In this document: one piece after another, positions 11,001-20,724 of the stretch | Layout of the letters: each line of letters begins with the position of its first letter | How positions within the stretch are numbered: position 1 is the stretch's first letter | Origin: Nothopassalora personata | Taxonomy: Eukaryota > Ascomycota > Dothideomycetes > Mycosphaerellales > Mycosphaerellaceae | Assembly: GCA_033816765.1 (NCBI GenBank) | Contig: CM066287.1 | Span: 5,952,001 to 6,016,000, forward strand | DNA: 64,000 nucleotides | Direction of reading: 5' to 3' | Translations under genes and position numbers: made by a program | Notes under the pieces: generated by a model | Seen by the model: the letters and a program-made list of their open reading frames with translations, nothing else | Database searches by the model: none | What the model was told of the DNA's origin: nothing

Positions 11001-12906
11001 GTACATGCAACACTTTAACGTCGGTAATCCCTTCGATGAAGACTGTATGCCGCAGTACACCCGTGTTGGAGATGCCGATATCCCGCTGGCGGCGGTATTT
11101 GAGTGCCGGGTTCAAGACTTCAGCTTGGATGTGTACTCGCCATACACCTGCAGCATCGTCGGTGTTGTGCATCTGTCGCTTGAGCCGAGCTCTGCGGAGG
11201 CTCCCAGTAGTACCCTGAAGTTCAACGTTGTGATGCACGACCTCATTGGCTTTGCGGAAAGAGAAGGCACGAACGTCCACGCCCAGCTCTTCATCCCAGG
11301 AGTCTCTGAGGAAGGTGGCGCAACAACGACTTCGCTAATCTCTGGTTTCGGCGAAAGTGCTGTACGCTTTGAGAGCGTGCATAGTATGAGCCTCCCGCTG
11401 TCAGCACCACAGGATGCAAGTCTGAGAGTCAGCATCTTTGCTGAGGTGACATCAATGCATCTCGATAAACTCCTTAGTTGGGACGACATGCGGGATGCAT
11501 CCAAAGCGGCCAATATACGGCCAAAGAACAAGCGTAATCACTCAAGGATCCCAGAATACGAGTACTACGCGGATGAGCGTCACGACGTCTTTGCCCGAGC
11601 TCAGATCTTGGAGATCGACGAAGATGGCAACTACCAGCCAGTCGAGGTTGTATCCAACGACACCCTCGACCAAGGCGCCTATCAGTTGCATCAGGGTCTG
11701 CAAAGACGAGTCGTCTTGAGCTTAGTGCACTATTCTGGTAAAAGCCTACCGTGGAAAGAGGTCGACCGCTTGCAGGCTTGTTCCATCCGTCTCCTTGACA
11801 GCACCGGGAGGGTGACTGACTCAGACAGCAACCAGCCGGATGTACCATTGACTCTGATATCGCCTCCTGTAGTGCGGAATAATGACGACGGCACCACTAA
11901 CGTTAAGCTGACCGCTCAATGGGATTCCAGCGCTCATGGATCGTTACTGCTTGATCGACCGACTCTTGACAAGAACCGCGTCCAACTCACGCTCAAATGG
12001 CAAGTGCACTCTCCGCGTGTAACTCATCCAATGAAGTTTGCATTCGAAGTTGCTATGCAGACTCGGCCACGTACGTGGTTCCGCCAGAACTCTCTGCTAG
12101 GCCAGCTGTTCCACAACCAGCGGGTGGTGCACTCGACTGCCACAAACTACACGCTAACGCTGAAGCCAAGCGCGGCCAAGCGTGCTGGCGACCTATGGAG
12201 GATGGACACCACTGGAGAGTACATCTCCGGCGAGGAAGTGCTGTCGAGCTGGGCGCCCAGGAGCGTCTCGTTGGTGCGCGATTATATGAATTTGCGTAAA
12301 CGGCAGAAGCGTGTGGCGGAGATTGAATCAGCACGAGGCATATTGAGCTTCGCGGCGTCGTCACCACCAGTAAAGGCTCCGACAGAGGCAGGGAGGTCTT
12401 TCAATGAGAGCCAACAAGCTCTCCTCGGGAAGATTCTCGAGTTATGGCCCAAGGACTCTTCTGCCGGTGAGATGATGCTGCTCCGGTCAAATACCGAATC
12501 TCCCGAGCTCGGGGCAGCGTTCGCCAACGGCAGCACGAACGGCACCAACGATGAGCCCGCTCCGCTCGCCGCTGAAATCGAAGTCAGTCTCAAGTCACCC
12601 AACGTCCTCAAAGCCGGATGGCTCTTGTGCCCTGACTCCTCAGGCACACACTGGATCAAAACATACGTGGAACTACGACGCCCATATCTGCATCTGTACA
12701 GCAAGGAAGGCGACGAGATCAATGCGATCAATTTGACGAATTCTCGCCTGGATGCTGATCCCGAGATTGCGAAGCTGCTTCAACGACCGAATGTGAGGAT
12801 GGAAGTTTGGGCTGTTTATTCTACGAAAGCGTGGTTATTTGCTTGTCGGAACGATCGGGAGCGCGGAGAGTGGATTTGGGCTGTGGATCGCTCTTATCTG
12901 TCTTGA
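8053..12906 (+). CDS. uncA: Kinesin-3 motor protein, Unc-104/KIF1A type
   Basis: This plus-end-directed microtubule motor moves vesicles and early endosomes; the Aspergillus orthologue is UncA. A single 1617-residue exon covers the whole family architecture. The motor domain occupies about 1-370, with P-loop GQTGSGKS near 109, switch I NETSSRSH near 223 and switch II LVDLAGSER near 257. Coiled coil follows, then an FHA domain at about 490-600 (TTVGNVD, GSKILHDHC, RVILGDFHIFRFNHP). The KIF1B/DUF3694-type stalk region follows, and a pleckstrin-homology domain at about 1510-1615 begins LKAGWLLCPDSSGTHWIKTYVELRRPYL. The ATG at 8053 gives MAAAGGGNIKVVVRVRPF, the normal start of such motors. No frame break is seen over 4.85 kb. 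Confidence 0.97.
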   Translation: MAAAGGGNIKVVVRVRPFNSREIERKAKCIVSMKDTQTVLTPAPPDGKSKTPAKAALEGSKTFAFDKSYWSFNRQDDNFAGQEDVFTDLGRPLLDNAFQGYNNCIFAYGQTGSGKSYSMMGYGEEEGVIPRICRDMFERIDGLQARDKNTSATVEVSYLEIYNERVRDLLNPSNKGNLKVREHPSTGPYVEDLAKLVVRNFSEIDNLMDEGNKARTVAATNMNETSSRSHAVFTLILTQKRHDVETNMDTEKVAKISLVDLAGSERATSTGATGARLKEGAEINRSLSTLGRVIAALADMSTAKAKSKGLQVPYRDSVLTWLLKDSLGGNSLTAMIAAISPADINFEETLSTLRYADSAKRIKNHAVVNEDPNARMIRELKEELSLLRSKLATGGGLAEEQYSADTPLEKQIVSFTNADGTVKKVSKAEIQDQLSQSEKLYKDLNQTWEEKLTMTEQIHKEREAALEELGISIEKGFVGMSTPKKMPHLVNLSDDPLLAECLVYNLKPGTTTVGNVDTNAQDGEGETNGQSSVDIRLNGSKILHDHCTFENVDGVVTVVPKDGAAIMVNGIRIEAPKRLRSGYRVILGDFHIFRFNHPQEAREERAEQGSLLKYSITADQLDTPSRRPGHERTESSVSRPLSDGEGELGSPGTESPIPWRTQGRDSDWAFARREAISSSLGPDQKISDLTDDQLDVLFEDLQRVRAVRKARPDSRIFDLSGVDTDTESVSSHPTREKYLSNGTLDNLSLDTALTIPSTPQHSEDEERLKQAKEEMQDQLEKQKEDYQQKLQSAEEGSIEIEELRTEKVKMEASLQEMKQQMQKRLAEQKVAFERQLRALKAPPKPRRKSHGKLALDEREIYLAKHVLEHWRHHRYVALAAAVLKNASTLKEAQVMSQQMERSVVFQFTVADAGHTFGSSYDLVLNGVSAEESNDPELHDCVKPCLAIRVIDFGNSVVHLWSIAKLHKRVRAMRQMLQYLDRPEYMQHFNVGNPFDEDCMPQYTRVGDADIPLAAVFECRVQDFSLDVYSPYTCSIVGVVHLSLEPSSAEAPSSTLKFNVVMHDLIGFAEREGTNVHAQLFIPGVSEEGGATTTSLISGFGESAVRFESVHSMSLPLSAPQDASLRVSIFAEVTSMHLDKLLSWDDMRDASKAANIRPKNKRNHSRIPEYEYYADERHDVFARAQILEIDEDGNYQPVEVVSNDTLDQGAYQLHQGLQRRVVLSLVHYSGKSLPWKEVDRLQACSIRLLDSTGRVTDSDSNQPDVPLTLISPPVVRNNDDGTTNVKLTAQWDSSAHGSLLLDRPTLDKNRVQLTLKWQVHSPRVTHPMKFAFEVAMQTRPRTWFRQNSLLGQLFHNQRVVHSTATNYTLTLKPSAAKRAGDLWRMDTTGEYISGEEVLSSWAPRSVSLVRDYMNLRKRQKRVAEIESARGILSFAASSPPVKAPTEAGRSFNESQQALLGKILELWPKDSSAGEMMLLRSNTESPELGAAFANGSTNGTNDEPAPLAAEIEVSLKSPNVLKAGWLLCPDSSGTHWIKTYVELRRPYLHLYSKEGDEINAINLTNSRLDADPEIAKLLQRPNVRMEVWAVYSTKAWLFACRNDRERGEWIWAVDRSYLS

Positions 12907-13130
12907 TTCTTGAGATACCCCCTTCTATGCAATGCCGCCATAGAGCGCGTTATGGTATTTGAGAAATGAAATGTGTTTTTTGAGCTCGTGACCCTTGTGA
13001 TTTTCTATGAAGCGGCCGTGCGCACGGTGCATTGACATGTATGTTGTTGTTGTGCTCAGAACTGGCAGCCACGACCCTGACGCGTCAAGCTATGAACTTT
13101 TTTGTATAGTATCTTCGGTATGCAACATTG

Positions 13131-14420
13131 ATGATGAGCACAACGACAATGCGGCTCTTCATCTTGGGGCCGGCCTTTGGGCTGCCCTCCATCAATGCCG
13201 AGTGCAATGCAGCTGTCGCACTGCTCCAGCTCCGGCTCCGGCTCCGTGTCAAGGACGAATACGAACTCGTCCCTACACACGACCAAACACATCGACTGCC
13301 CTTCCTGATCGACGGCCAGGCGCAAGTTTCCGGCTTCAACAACATCGTACGCCACTTGGCGAACAAGCGCATCTCCGACGAAGCCGCCCATCTAGATGCG
13401 AAGCGACGCACCGATTCTGTCGCCTTGACCTCCTTCATCGAGTCGAATGCGCAGACGCTGCTTGACATATCGCTCTACGTCGGCTTCGAGAATTACCGCT
13501 ACACGACTCGTCCGGCCTTCACCAAGATCCTCCCATGGCATGTCAACTACACAATACCACCGCAACGACGCACCGCTGCTCGATCACGAACGGAGCACTT
13601 GGGCATTTCGAGCATTGATGTTGACAACGTCCACGACGACATGAGCAACAAGCCACCAGGTTTCGATGGAGTGGGGAAAGAGCAGCCAGCATTCGAAACG
13701 GAAGCTAAGCAAAGAGCAAGTCTGCTGTTGCCGCCCAAGGACACGTTAAGGAGCCTGTTACAGCGACCTGAACATGCAGCAGTGTTCAAGCTGAATGCCC
13801 TTGCCGACCACTTCTTCGAGCCGTTACATGAGATCCTCCAGGATAATGACTATCTCCTTGGCACTGCAGAGCCGACTTCAATCGACTGCTTGCTGTACGG
13901 CTACCTCAGTCTCATGGTCTACCCACAAGTACCGCAGGACTGGCTCGCATCGACGATGGAGCGGAAGTACAAACCGCTTGTGGCTTACACGGAGCGACTG
14001 CACAACTTGCTCGCCCTGGCTACCAATGCCGATCACGTTCTGCGACTGTCAGAAACAGCTTCTGTCGATGCACATGGTCAACCGTTGCCTTGGAAAGCGC
14101 CCACCAGATCAACGGTATCTGTAGCTCTCAGGGAAATTCGTAACGGAATTCGGACCCAGCTACCCGTCATTGGTGGCTTTCGGCTGGCATTGTCCAATGC
14201 GAAGCAATTCTCATTCCTCGATCGACAATTGGGCAACATGGTGCTCTCATTCACCGCCTCTCTTGCCTTGGCAGGATATCTCACACTTCGCTTGGGTCTG
14301 CTAACATGGCCAAGCGGCGAAGCCGTTCATATCTTCGGCCGACGGCGAATGGCAGACTATGGCCATCTCGGTGATGCTCTTGCTGGTATTAAGCTACTTG
14401 GACCTCAAGCTGGTCGCTGA
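13131..14420 (+). CDS. SAM37: Metaxin/Tom37-like subunit of the mitochondrial SAM complex
   Basis: SAM37 is part of the sorting and assembly machinery that inserts beta-barrel proteins into the mitochondrial outer membrane. The N-terminus, MRLFILGPAFGLPSINAEC, matches the thioredoxin-like metaxin fold and continues into RLPFLIDGQAQVSGFNNIVRHL. A GST-C-like helical part follows (FFEPLHEILQDNDYLLGTAEPTSIDCLLYGYLSLMVYPQVP), typical of Tom37/Mtx proteins. A hydrophobic segment near the C-terminus (LSFTASLALAGYLTLRLGLL) could be a membrane anchor. Two adjacent ATGs at 13131 and 13134 and one at 13149 are in frame; the last begins exactly at the family start, so the true protein may be six residues shorter. 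The length of about 430 suits fungal SAM37. One exon. Confidence 0.9.
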   Translation: MMSTTTMRLFILGPAFGLPSINAECNAAVALLQLRLRLRVKDEYELVPTHDQTHRLPFLIDGQAQVSGFNNIVRHLANKRISDEAAHLDAKRRTDSVALTSFIESNAQTLLDISLYVGFENYRYTTRPAFTKILPWHVNYTIPPQRRTAARSRTEHLGISSIDVDNVHDDMSNKPPGFDGVGKEQPAFETEAKQRASLLLPPKDTLRSLLQRPEHAAVFKLNALADHFFEPLHEILQDNDYLLGTAEPTSIDCLLYGYLSLMVYPQVPQDWLASTMERKYKPLVAYTERLHNLLALATNADHVLRLSETASVDAHGQPLPWKAPTRSTVSVALREIRNGIRTQLPVIGGFRLALSNAKQFSFLDRQLGNMVLSFTASLALAGYLTLRLGLLTWPSGEAVHIFGRRRMADYGHLGDALAGIKLLGPQAGR

Positions 14421-15361
14421 GCATAGGATGTTTGGGAGGAACTTTCTCTCCTCATTAACTCGGGTGCACACTATCTGAATCGTGGGACTACGGTCGATAT
14501 TGGGACCTGGCATAGCCGAAGTCCAAGCCTCATATCGAGCACTTCGTCCGAATCCGAAGCATGCAATACTCCAGGCTGTACGAGACCGCCAAAAAGCCGT
14601 GTCGAGGTACAGGGGCGGCGTCAAGCTCTCTGGACTATGAGCATTTTGCTGGAGAAAGTGCAACCATAGCATGCCCAGGGAGGATCCTACAGATGGACTC
14701 TCATTCCTCGACATGTGATGCCCGGCGATTAGCAGATCATCATGTATGGACACGCACGAGAATACAGCCGAAACGCCACCGAGCAGTAGACCGCCCTAGT
14801 CTCTATGTGGCTCTTCTTCTCCACGATTTTGCGCATGGAGTGCAGGAAGGCTGCTCGGCACACGCCTTACCTTGCGCGCCGCTGCATTACCTTAGTGGCT
14901 CGCCCCACACAGATCAAAGCACCCAAAAGAACCTTGAGATTTAGTGCTTTGAGAGCGACAGCGACGTTGTCGTAGGCACAAGGCAAATCTCGACTCGACC
15001 GCTTGATAGAGCTGGTCTTTGCGAACAATCTGCACCAAGCAGATTTGCTGCGACGTCCCTGTAGTATTGTCTCTATGGTATGCTAATACTAGCACTGGGT
15101 GGTTTGATCGCTGTGGAGCGAGAGTGCTTGGTGCGTCATGATGCTTGATCTCATGTCTTCATTGGTTTCACGGTTGTGGACGATATCCTTGATTAGCCCG
15201 TCCTACACAAGCATAGCGGAGCCCAACGGCATCGGTAGTAGTGTGGTAGGTGCTTTGAGTCTACGGTCACGCGTGATTGTGGATGGTATACATTGTGTCG
15301 CGTCGCTTGTCTACACGTTTTGCTGTGTCGTACGAGCAGACAGGCGTTGTCAGACTTCAAA
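14421..15361. other. Intergenic, SAM37 to sugar-transporter relic
   Basis: About 940 bases without a supportable gene. Open frames are short, lie on both strands and lack motifs. The right part presumably held the promoter of the now broken transporter. Confidence 0.5.
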
Positions 15362-16260
15362 ATGTTTGGATCTGGTAAACAGAACAATCGATACTTTGGT
15401 CTTGGTGGAGGACGGCTCACCTTCTGGGATAGAGGAAGAGTACGATCGCTCATCTTCTGGAAACTGTACTGACAGCAGATGGAAACAGTCACCGTCGCTT
15501 GCGGCACAGATAGGACCCTGTTCGGTCACGATCAGGGAGTGTCTGATGACGTGGTCGTAACTGATGACTTCCTCGATTCCCTCAACCTTTGCAACAACAG
15601 CTCCCTCCTCGGCATCGTCACCGCAATCTACGATATTGGGTGTGCTTCTTTGGCGCCATCTTCGCCTACTTCATTGGAGATCTGCTCGGACGCAAACGCC
15701 CAATCATCCTTGGGACCACTGTTATGTCCATCAAAGCCATCCTTCAGATCACAACGTATGGATTTCCTCAGGTGATTGTTGGGAGCATCGATCGCTGGCG
15801 TGGGAAATGGTTTGAACACGTCGACTGCGCCGCCCTTCTCAGGCTGAAACGAGTAAAGCTGCGTGGAGAGGAAGACTTATCGTGATCGAGCTGATCTTGA
15901 ACCTTGCGGGCTTCTCATTGAGCAATTGCGTCTCCTATGGTTTCTCTTTCGGTGCGCTGCAGTTCATGTTCATCGTGATCCTGTACGCCACGGTACCATG
16001 GCTACCAGAGTCGTCACGATGGCTGGTCACAAAACACAAAGTTGAAGATGCGGAGCAGATTCTGGCTGGCCGATGGAGTATATTGAAAGGGAGGAGAGTG
16101 TGGTGAGATGGTATAGTAGCGTCAATCCGCGGGCGGCGAGTCTGGCTGCGCAGCACAATCGAGGGCAGAGTATTGGGGATGAGTTGAATGGGGAAGTTGA
16201 GAAGACGGATGAGGGTTGGTTGCATAAGGAGAATGTTGAATTTGATCGACTAGGGTCATG
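15362..16260 (+). pseudogene. Sugar transporter (MFS sugar porter) pseudogene, N-terminal half only
   Basis: The relic starts with MFGSGKQNNRYFGLGGGRLTFW, the typical start of fungal hexose/sugar porters. After a damaged intron it continues in frame pieces: VTVACGTDRTLFGHDQGV, then CFFGAIFAYFIGDLLGRKRPI (sugar-porter GRK signature), then IAGVGNGLNTSTAP, then ELILNLAGFSLSNCVSYGFSF and FMFIVILYATVPWLPESSRW (PESPRWL motif). The pieces lie in different frames with stops between them, for example near 15830. The segment between YGFSF and FMFI lacks the expected residues around GPVAWRFPLA. After RWLVTKHKVEDAEQILAG similarity fades into YIEREESVVRW, and helices 7-12 are missing altogether. Many codons are still recognisable, so the decay looks fairly recent. 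Stops arise from indels and deletions rather than massed C-to-T changes. Confidence 0.8.
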
Positions 16261-16436
16261 ATGAGTCCTGGATGGAGATGAGTGATGCCATTGTAATTAT
16301 CAGTTCTCAAGAAGAGTTCTCCAAGAAGAGAAAGTGTCCATGCTCGGAAGCTGCCCACGTTATGCCGAAGAGCTCGATCTCACAATAACCCTCCACAACT
16401 CTCAGACATGACAATTCACAGATCTCGAACTCGCTT

Positions 16437-19208
16437 CTAGCGCAAACAAGTAGGAAGCGGCAGACCGTTCCGTCTCAACACGGCTTTCATCGCAAGCACC
16501 TCTCCTCTCAGCTGAGCGACTTGACTTTCCAGGTCCTTCAACCTTGCATCGGTCTCTGGACATGTCGTGCAAATCTGCGCCTCTCTCTGCGGCAGCGCAT
16601 CCGACATAATGGATGGATCCTCGTAGATTTGGAAAAAGCTCTGCTTCTTCGCAGGCGACGACTGCTTGACGGTGGTACTCTTGCTGGCTTTCACTTTGTC
16701 CCAAGGACTGCGTGGCGGTCTCCTCGTTGCAGGATTCACCGTCGTGTCAGCCCAAGTGGCATCCTTTCGTACCAGCGAACGATTCTGGTTCGTTCTCGCA
16801 GTGCGCTTCTGCTTATTTGGACTGAGGGATGAAGTCCTCGGGAACAGGTTCCGTAAATCCTCAGAGATGGAGGAAAGTGGTGCCACTGGTGATAGACGCG
16901 ACTGAGCGGTAAGGTATCTGTCTCCGTCTTCATCTTCCCAACCATCGTGGGCAGGAAGTTTATCTAGGGCCTGCGATGGCTCCGTTGGCAGTCCGGTGCT
17001 GATTGTGCCTTTCGAAGTCACTCTGGATCGTGAAGTCTGCCTAGCCGGTGGTCGGACTAGGGGCGCCATACGACGCATGCGATTGCGGCTTGTATCGTTT
17101 TCGGAGTCAGACGTGAACCAGGTGCCAGGGCTGAGAGAATCGGCGGCAGAGTCCGTCGGCCACGTGTTTGGATCGTGTACGTGTATGCTGTCTGGGGAAC
17201 GAGGTTTATTTGAAGAAGCTTTCGATGAGGGTTGGATAGTTGGAGCTCTCGAGCTCTGACTACTACCCGTGGGCATTGCCCGCTGCACTGTGGCGTATGA
17301 TGAGAGCGTTCCGTGCCTCTGATCAGTCATTCCATACTTGTTAAGTCTTCGAAGATCAGCCAATACGTTGGCGTTGGAATTACCCGGCTTGGGTGAAGCG
17401 CTGTTAATGCTTCTGGCCGATCTATCACCACTCTGTCGAAAAGTGATACGGCGTTTTGCCCTGCTCAGAGGTGATGCTTGACTTGCCATCCGGTGCTTCG
17501 GCTTCAACGCGGATGCTTTGTCGCTCTTGTGCGGTACGCATTCTGAAGCCGCTGAACTGATGCTGGCAGATGGTGACACGTACTTTGTCTGACCGGGTGA
17601 TATCGCCGTCGAAGCCCTTGCCTCCGCTGCAGGGCTTTTGACGAAGGTCTGGCTCGAGATACGTGGGCGTGTACGAGGCGAGTTGGAGACAAGTCGTTTT
17701 GCCGGATTCTGCTCGACCACATGAGAGACTTGGATAGGTGAGAATAGATCATGGTAGTCCCTAACGCTCGCAGGCCCAGCAGGTTGTCGCTTCGGGGATG
17801 GTGTGTACCGCACGGTGCCTTGTGCCTCTTCATCCGGGTGTATTGTGAATTGTCGAGAAGGTGGTCTGGCCTCAAGATCCGCGGGGATACCAAGGCCAGA
17901 CTTGACAGGAGTACTCTCTCTATGGGCAGGCTTTTGTGGCGGCATTATCGGTGGTGAAGATACAATCCTCTGCTTGGCGGTTGGAATGGGCAGTATCGAC
18001 TCTGCATCACTGAAATGCCGCCCAATGGCATCAGTCAAGTTTGATGCAGGAGCTGCCCCCTTTGCCCATTCGAGGCTCAAGATCGGCTCCTCGAGGCTGG
18101 TGATGGCTCGCTGAGCGAGGATTAGACCAACACTGTCGTACAATTGTACCTTCCCGTCGACGCGGCTCACTGCGATGACACTGCTGGTGCTCGTTGGGCC
18201 TCCGATAGTGTGCGAACTGGAGCTGCGAGTGCGGCGATGTCCGGCTGGAGCTTCTCGCAGAGACCCCGGCTCTGCTTTCGCTCTCAGACCCCATACAGCG
18301 ATAGAAGTAAGTGGTGCTTTCGTGTGCCAGGTCCTCAGCGTTTCGCCACCCTCTGCGAATTCTATCAGCTTGCATCGCCCATCTCTCCCAGCGGTGACGG
18401 CTCGAGCCTTGTATCCAGGCAAGAATTGTACGCCGGCTATAGGTGCCGCATCTGCATCAGCTGCTGCAGCACGATGTACTTTCTGCACGTGCGCAATCTC
18501 CCCGTCGTTGATGCTCTGCTGATTGGCATGAGTGCCTCGAGCATTCCTTGGCATTTTCGTCGCGTCGTACGTCGCCACTGTTCCGTCACGGAACGCGAGC
18601 ATGAATACATTTGGTCTCTCAGGATGAAATGATGCACAGCACACAGGCGCATCTGAGGCTTGAGGCTGTATGTTGAGCGATGAGGTGTTACGCGCCAGAT
18701 TCTTCAAGAAGACAGTTGGAGGGTCTTGCGATGCCGAGAGGATTAGATGGCCAGTAGGTGAGATAGCAAGCGCGACAGGAGCAGCATGATGTTTCTGGGC
18801 CGGGTCCAACAGTCTTTGCGTCTCGGTGCTGTAATGCTGAATCGCCCCATCTGAACTTGTTGACAGGAACAGAGACTTTGCATCCGGCGAGTATTCGAGG
18901 TGGCGGACCTCTTCCCGAGGCGCGTTCAGTCCCCAGCTCTCGTCTTTGCCCCGTCTCGTGTCGTGCATAACCACAACATTGTTGCTCGCGACAGCCAGAA
19001 CTCCTGATCCATCCTTGGCCTCTCGTGCAGCTACGATGCCACCTGCTTTACTGCGAAAGATAGGTCGCACGCCGCTGCCGTCCCACGCGAAAATGTGCCG
19101 CGGTGTGGTGATGAGCAGGTGGCTATTCTCGGGGAAGATAATGTCCTGTTGCGCTGATGTCGTGTTTGGCGTAGGGCTATTCTTTGATAGCTGGCGAGTC
19201 GCTGACAT
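16437..19208 (-). CDS. WD40 beta-propeller protein with C-terminal coiled coil, function unknown
   Basis: The protein has 923 residues in one exon from the ATG at 19208. The N-terminal third has WD40-like blades: LLITTPRHIFAWDG, VRHLEYSPDAKSLFLSTSSDGAIQHY, LAISPTGHLILSASQDPPTVFLK and ASFHPERPNVFMLAFRDGTVATYD, and later SSVIAVSRVDGKVQLYD. The middle, about 370-860, is Ser/Pro/Arg-rich and probably disordered, with many SP/TP phosphorylation-type sites. The last 40 residues form a heptad-like helix (RLKDLESQVAQLRGEVLAMKAVL). WD40 followed by a disordered linker and a short terminal coil is the plan of NEDD1/GCP-WD, the gamma-tubulin recruiter, but sequence similarity cannot be judged by eye. 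I assign no function. Confidence 0.8.
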   Translation of the reverse strand: MSATRQLSKNSPTPNTTSAQQDIIFPENSHLLITTPRHIFAWDGSGVRPIFRSKAGGIVAAREAKDGSGVLAVASNNVVVMHDTRRGKDESWGLNAPREEVRHLEYSPDAKSLFLSTSSDGAIQHYSTETQRLLDPAQKHHAAPVALAISPTGHLILSASQDPPTVFLKNLARNTSSLNIQPQASDAPVCCASFHPERPNVFMLAFRDGTVATYDATKMPRNARGTHANQQSINDGEIAHVQKVHRAAAADADAAPIAGVQFLPGYKARAVTAGRDGRCKLIEFAEGGETLRTWHTKAPLTSIAVWGLRAKAEPGSLREAPAGHRRTRSSSSHTIGGPTSTSSVIAVSRVDGKVQLYDSVGLILAQRAITSLEEPILSLEWAKGAAPASNLTDAIGRHFSDAESILPIPTAKQRIVSSPPIMPPQKPAHRESTPVKSGLGIPADLEARPPSRQFTIHPDEEAQGTVRYTPSPKRQPAGPASVRDYHDLFSPIQVSHVVEQNPAKRLVSNSPRTRPRISSQTFVKSPAAEARASTAISPGQTKYVSPSASISSAASECVPHKSDKASALKPKHRMASQASPLSRAKRRITFRQSGDRSARSINSASPKPGNSNANVLADLRRLNKYGMTDQRHGTLSSYATVQRAMPTGSSQSSRAPTIQPSSKASSNKPRSPDSIHVHDPNTWPTDSAADSLSPGTWFTSDSENDTSRNRMRRMAPLVRPPARQTSRSRVTSKGTISTGLPTEPSQALDKLPAHDGWEDEDGDRYLTAQSRLSPVAPLSSISEDLRNLFPRTSSLSPNKQKRTARTNQNRSLVRKDATWADTTVNPATRRPPRSPWDKVKASKSTTVKQSSPAKKQSFFQIYEDPSIMSDALPQREAQICTTCPETDARLKDLESQVAQLRGEVLAMKAVLRRNGLPLPTCLR

Positions 19209-19534
19209 GTTTGATGTACATTAAAGTTATGTCGGTCTAATGTTGGATTCGGAGTAAATAAAAACATCGGCATCCCGGCAAAATATCGGTGACACGTCTG
19301 TGGAAAGGACGGCGGCAGACTCAGAGCAGTCGCGATACTAAAAATGTCAATGTCAGTCAAGCTACTCTAAAGGCAGTGGTATAACAGGAGGTATAATCAT
19401 GGCGGCACGGACCTCCACCAGCGATCGAAGAGACAGAGCCCAATTTTGACATATCACATGTTAGCAATACTTAAAGTCTAGCACCTACTCTGCCGCATTA
19501 TGCCTACCCCATTTTAACGGTCGAGAAACCCGGG
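19209..19534. other. Intergenic, upstream of the WD40 gene
   Basis: These 326 bases hold the promoter of the WD40 gene and the 3' flank of the TMEM115-like gene, both on the minus strand. No gene seen. Confidence 0.5.
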
Positions 19535-20724
19535 TCAACCCTGAGTCTCTTTGGCAGCAGCGGCGCTGTCACTATCTCCAGAGCTGGTGTCTATGCCTGG
19601 GTTCTCGGGGTTCAGGGTAGCCTGAATCGTTGTGACTGCTGGTGCTGGGCTTGCTGTGCGATGCGCTGCGGCAGCGCTAAGCCGCTGATCGAGCGCGCGT
19701 AACGCAAGAGCTCGCCTCCTTTCCGCCTCAGCCCTACGTCCACCTCCATTGCCCCCTCTGTTGTTCACGATGCTGGGCAGTCCGGCTTCTGATCTTGATG
19801 CAGCGTTCTCGTTACCAGCCTCGATCGCCTCGTCCGAGAAAGGTGTGCACAGTCGTAACTGCACCAGAGTGTTGTAAACGCCGTCGCAGATTGGTGCTAA
19901 GACGGGATGAACGACATCGGGGAAGAATGCGACGAATGCAAAAGTGTCGCTGGCGTCTCCTTTCATGACTGAGCCTTCGCCTCCAGTTGCCGTGCTTGAG
20001 ATGTCCGAGATCCTGAAGAAGCGCAGGTATATCCACGATGTCAGGAAGCCGAAGAGACTGAGCCACAGTGCAGTATCCGTGCCAAGCAGGGGGCCGGAGA
20101 GCATATTGGCCAGGACAAACACAGCTGGAAAGTGCTTGATGCGCATTCTGATGACGCCCTTAAAGATGGACACAGTGTGTTCTGGGACCAACTGCTTGAG
20201 CGATACAAGGAAGCCTGCCTCTAGAGCTACCAGGCCGTTCAAAGGTGTGGGACTGTTCGCAGGTCAGCTTGATCCTACATCTAGATGTTGACGTGCACCT
20301 ACAACTCAGGGCTGTGTCCAGTCACGCCGTGCCAAAGCGCGTAGATGAAAAAGGTGACGATGTTGGGTATCATGGTAATACATAGAACCGCCTTTGCAAA
20401 CTCCCTGCTGCCCCATGCTCGCTCCAGGTATTTCCCACCAAAGTACACCACACTTGCGCTGATTGCCATTGACACGAGATTGTTCTCCACCAATGCTCCT
20501 GTTATGAAGGTCCATGGGTATCGTATGCTCTTCGTGGGGACGAGCACGAGGTATGGGATAGCCCATTGCGGGCTGGAGAGATAGTTGGTCGCGGCGGTTG
20601 CTGAGGGGGTCGAATCCAGGGAGTGCCGCCATTTGTTCGTTCGCAAGACGGCGTTGAGGAGGGAGAGGGTGATTACGACGAGGAGGAGGCCCCTGGTCAA
20701 GGGCGGCAGGTTGATGCGTGGCAT
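19535..20724 (-). CDS. TMEM115/DUF1751 rhomboid-like membrane protein (two exons)
   Basis: This is a multi-pass membrane protein of the TMEM115 family (yeast YOL107W), whose human member is a Golgi protein linked to retrograde transport. It has the rhomboid fold without protease residues. The ATG at 20724 gives MPRINLPPLTRG; the open frame upstream has no ATG. Exon 1 runs to 20303 and exon 2 from 20252 to 19535. The donor GTAGGT and acceptor AACAG join in phase 2 to read HSPEFPTPLNGLVALEAGFLV. Hydrophobic segments include GLLLVVITLSLLNAVL, FTWFIT-like turns, FAKAVLCITMIPNIVTFFIYAL and FLVSLKQLVPEHTVSIF. The family hallmark LKQLVPEHTV and MRIKHFPAVFVL are present. The C-terminal 110 residues are Ala/Arg/Ser-rich and probably cytosolic. 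The length of about 380 fits fungal members. Confidence 0.88.
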
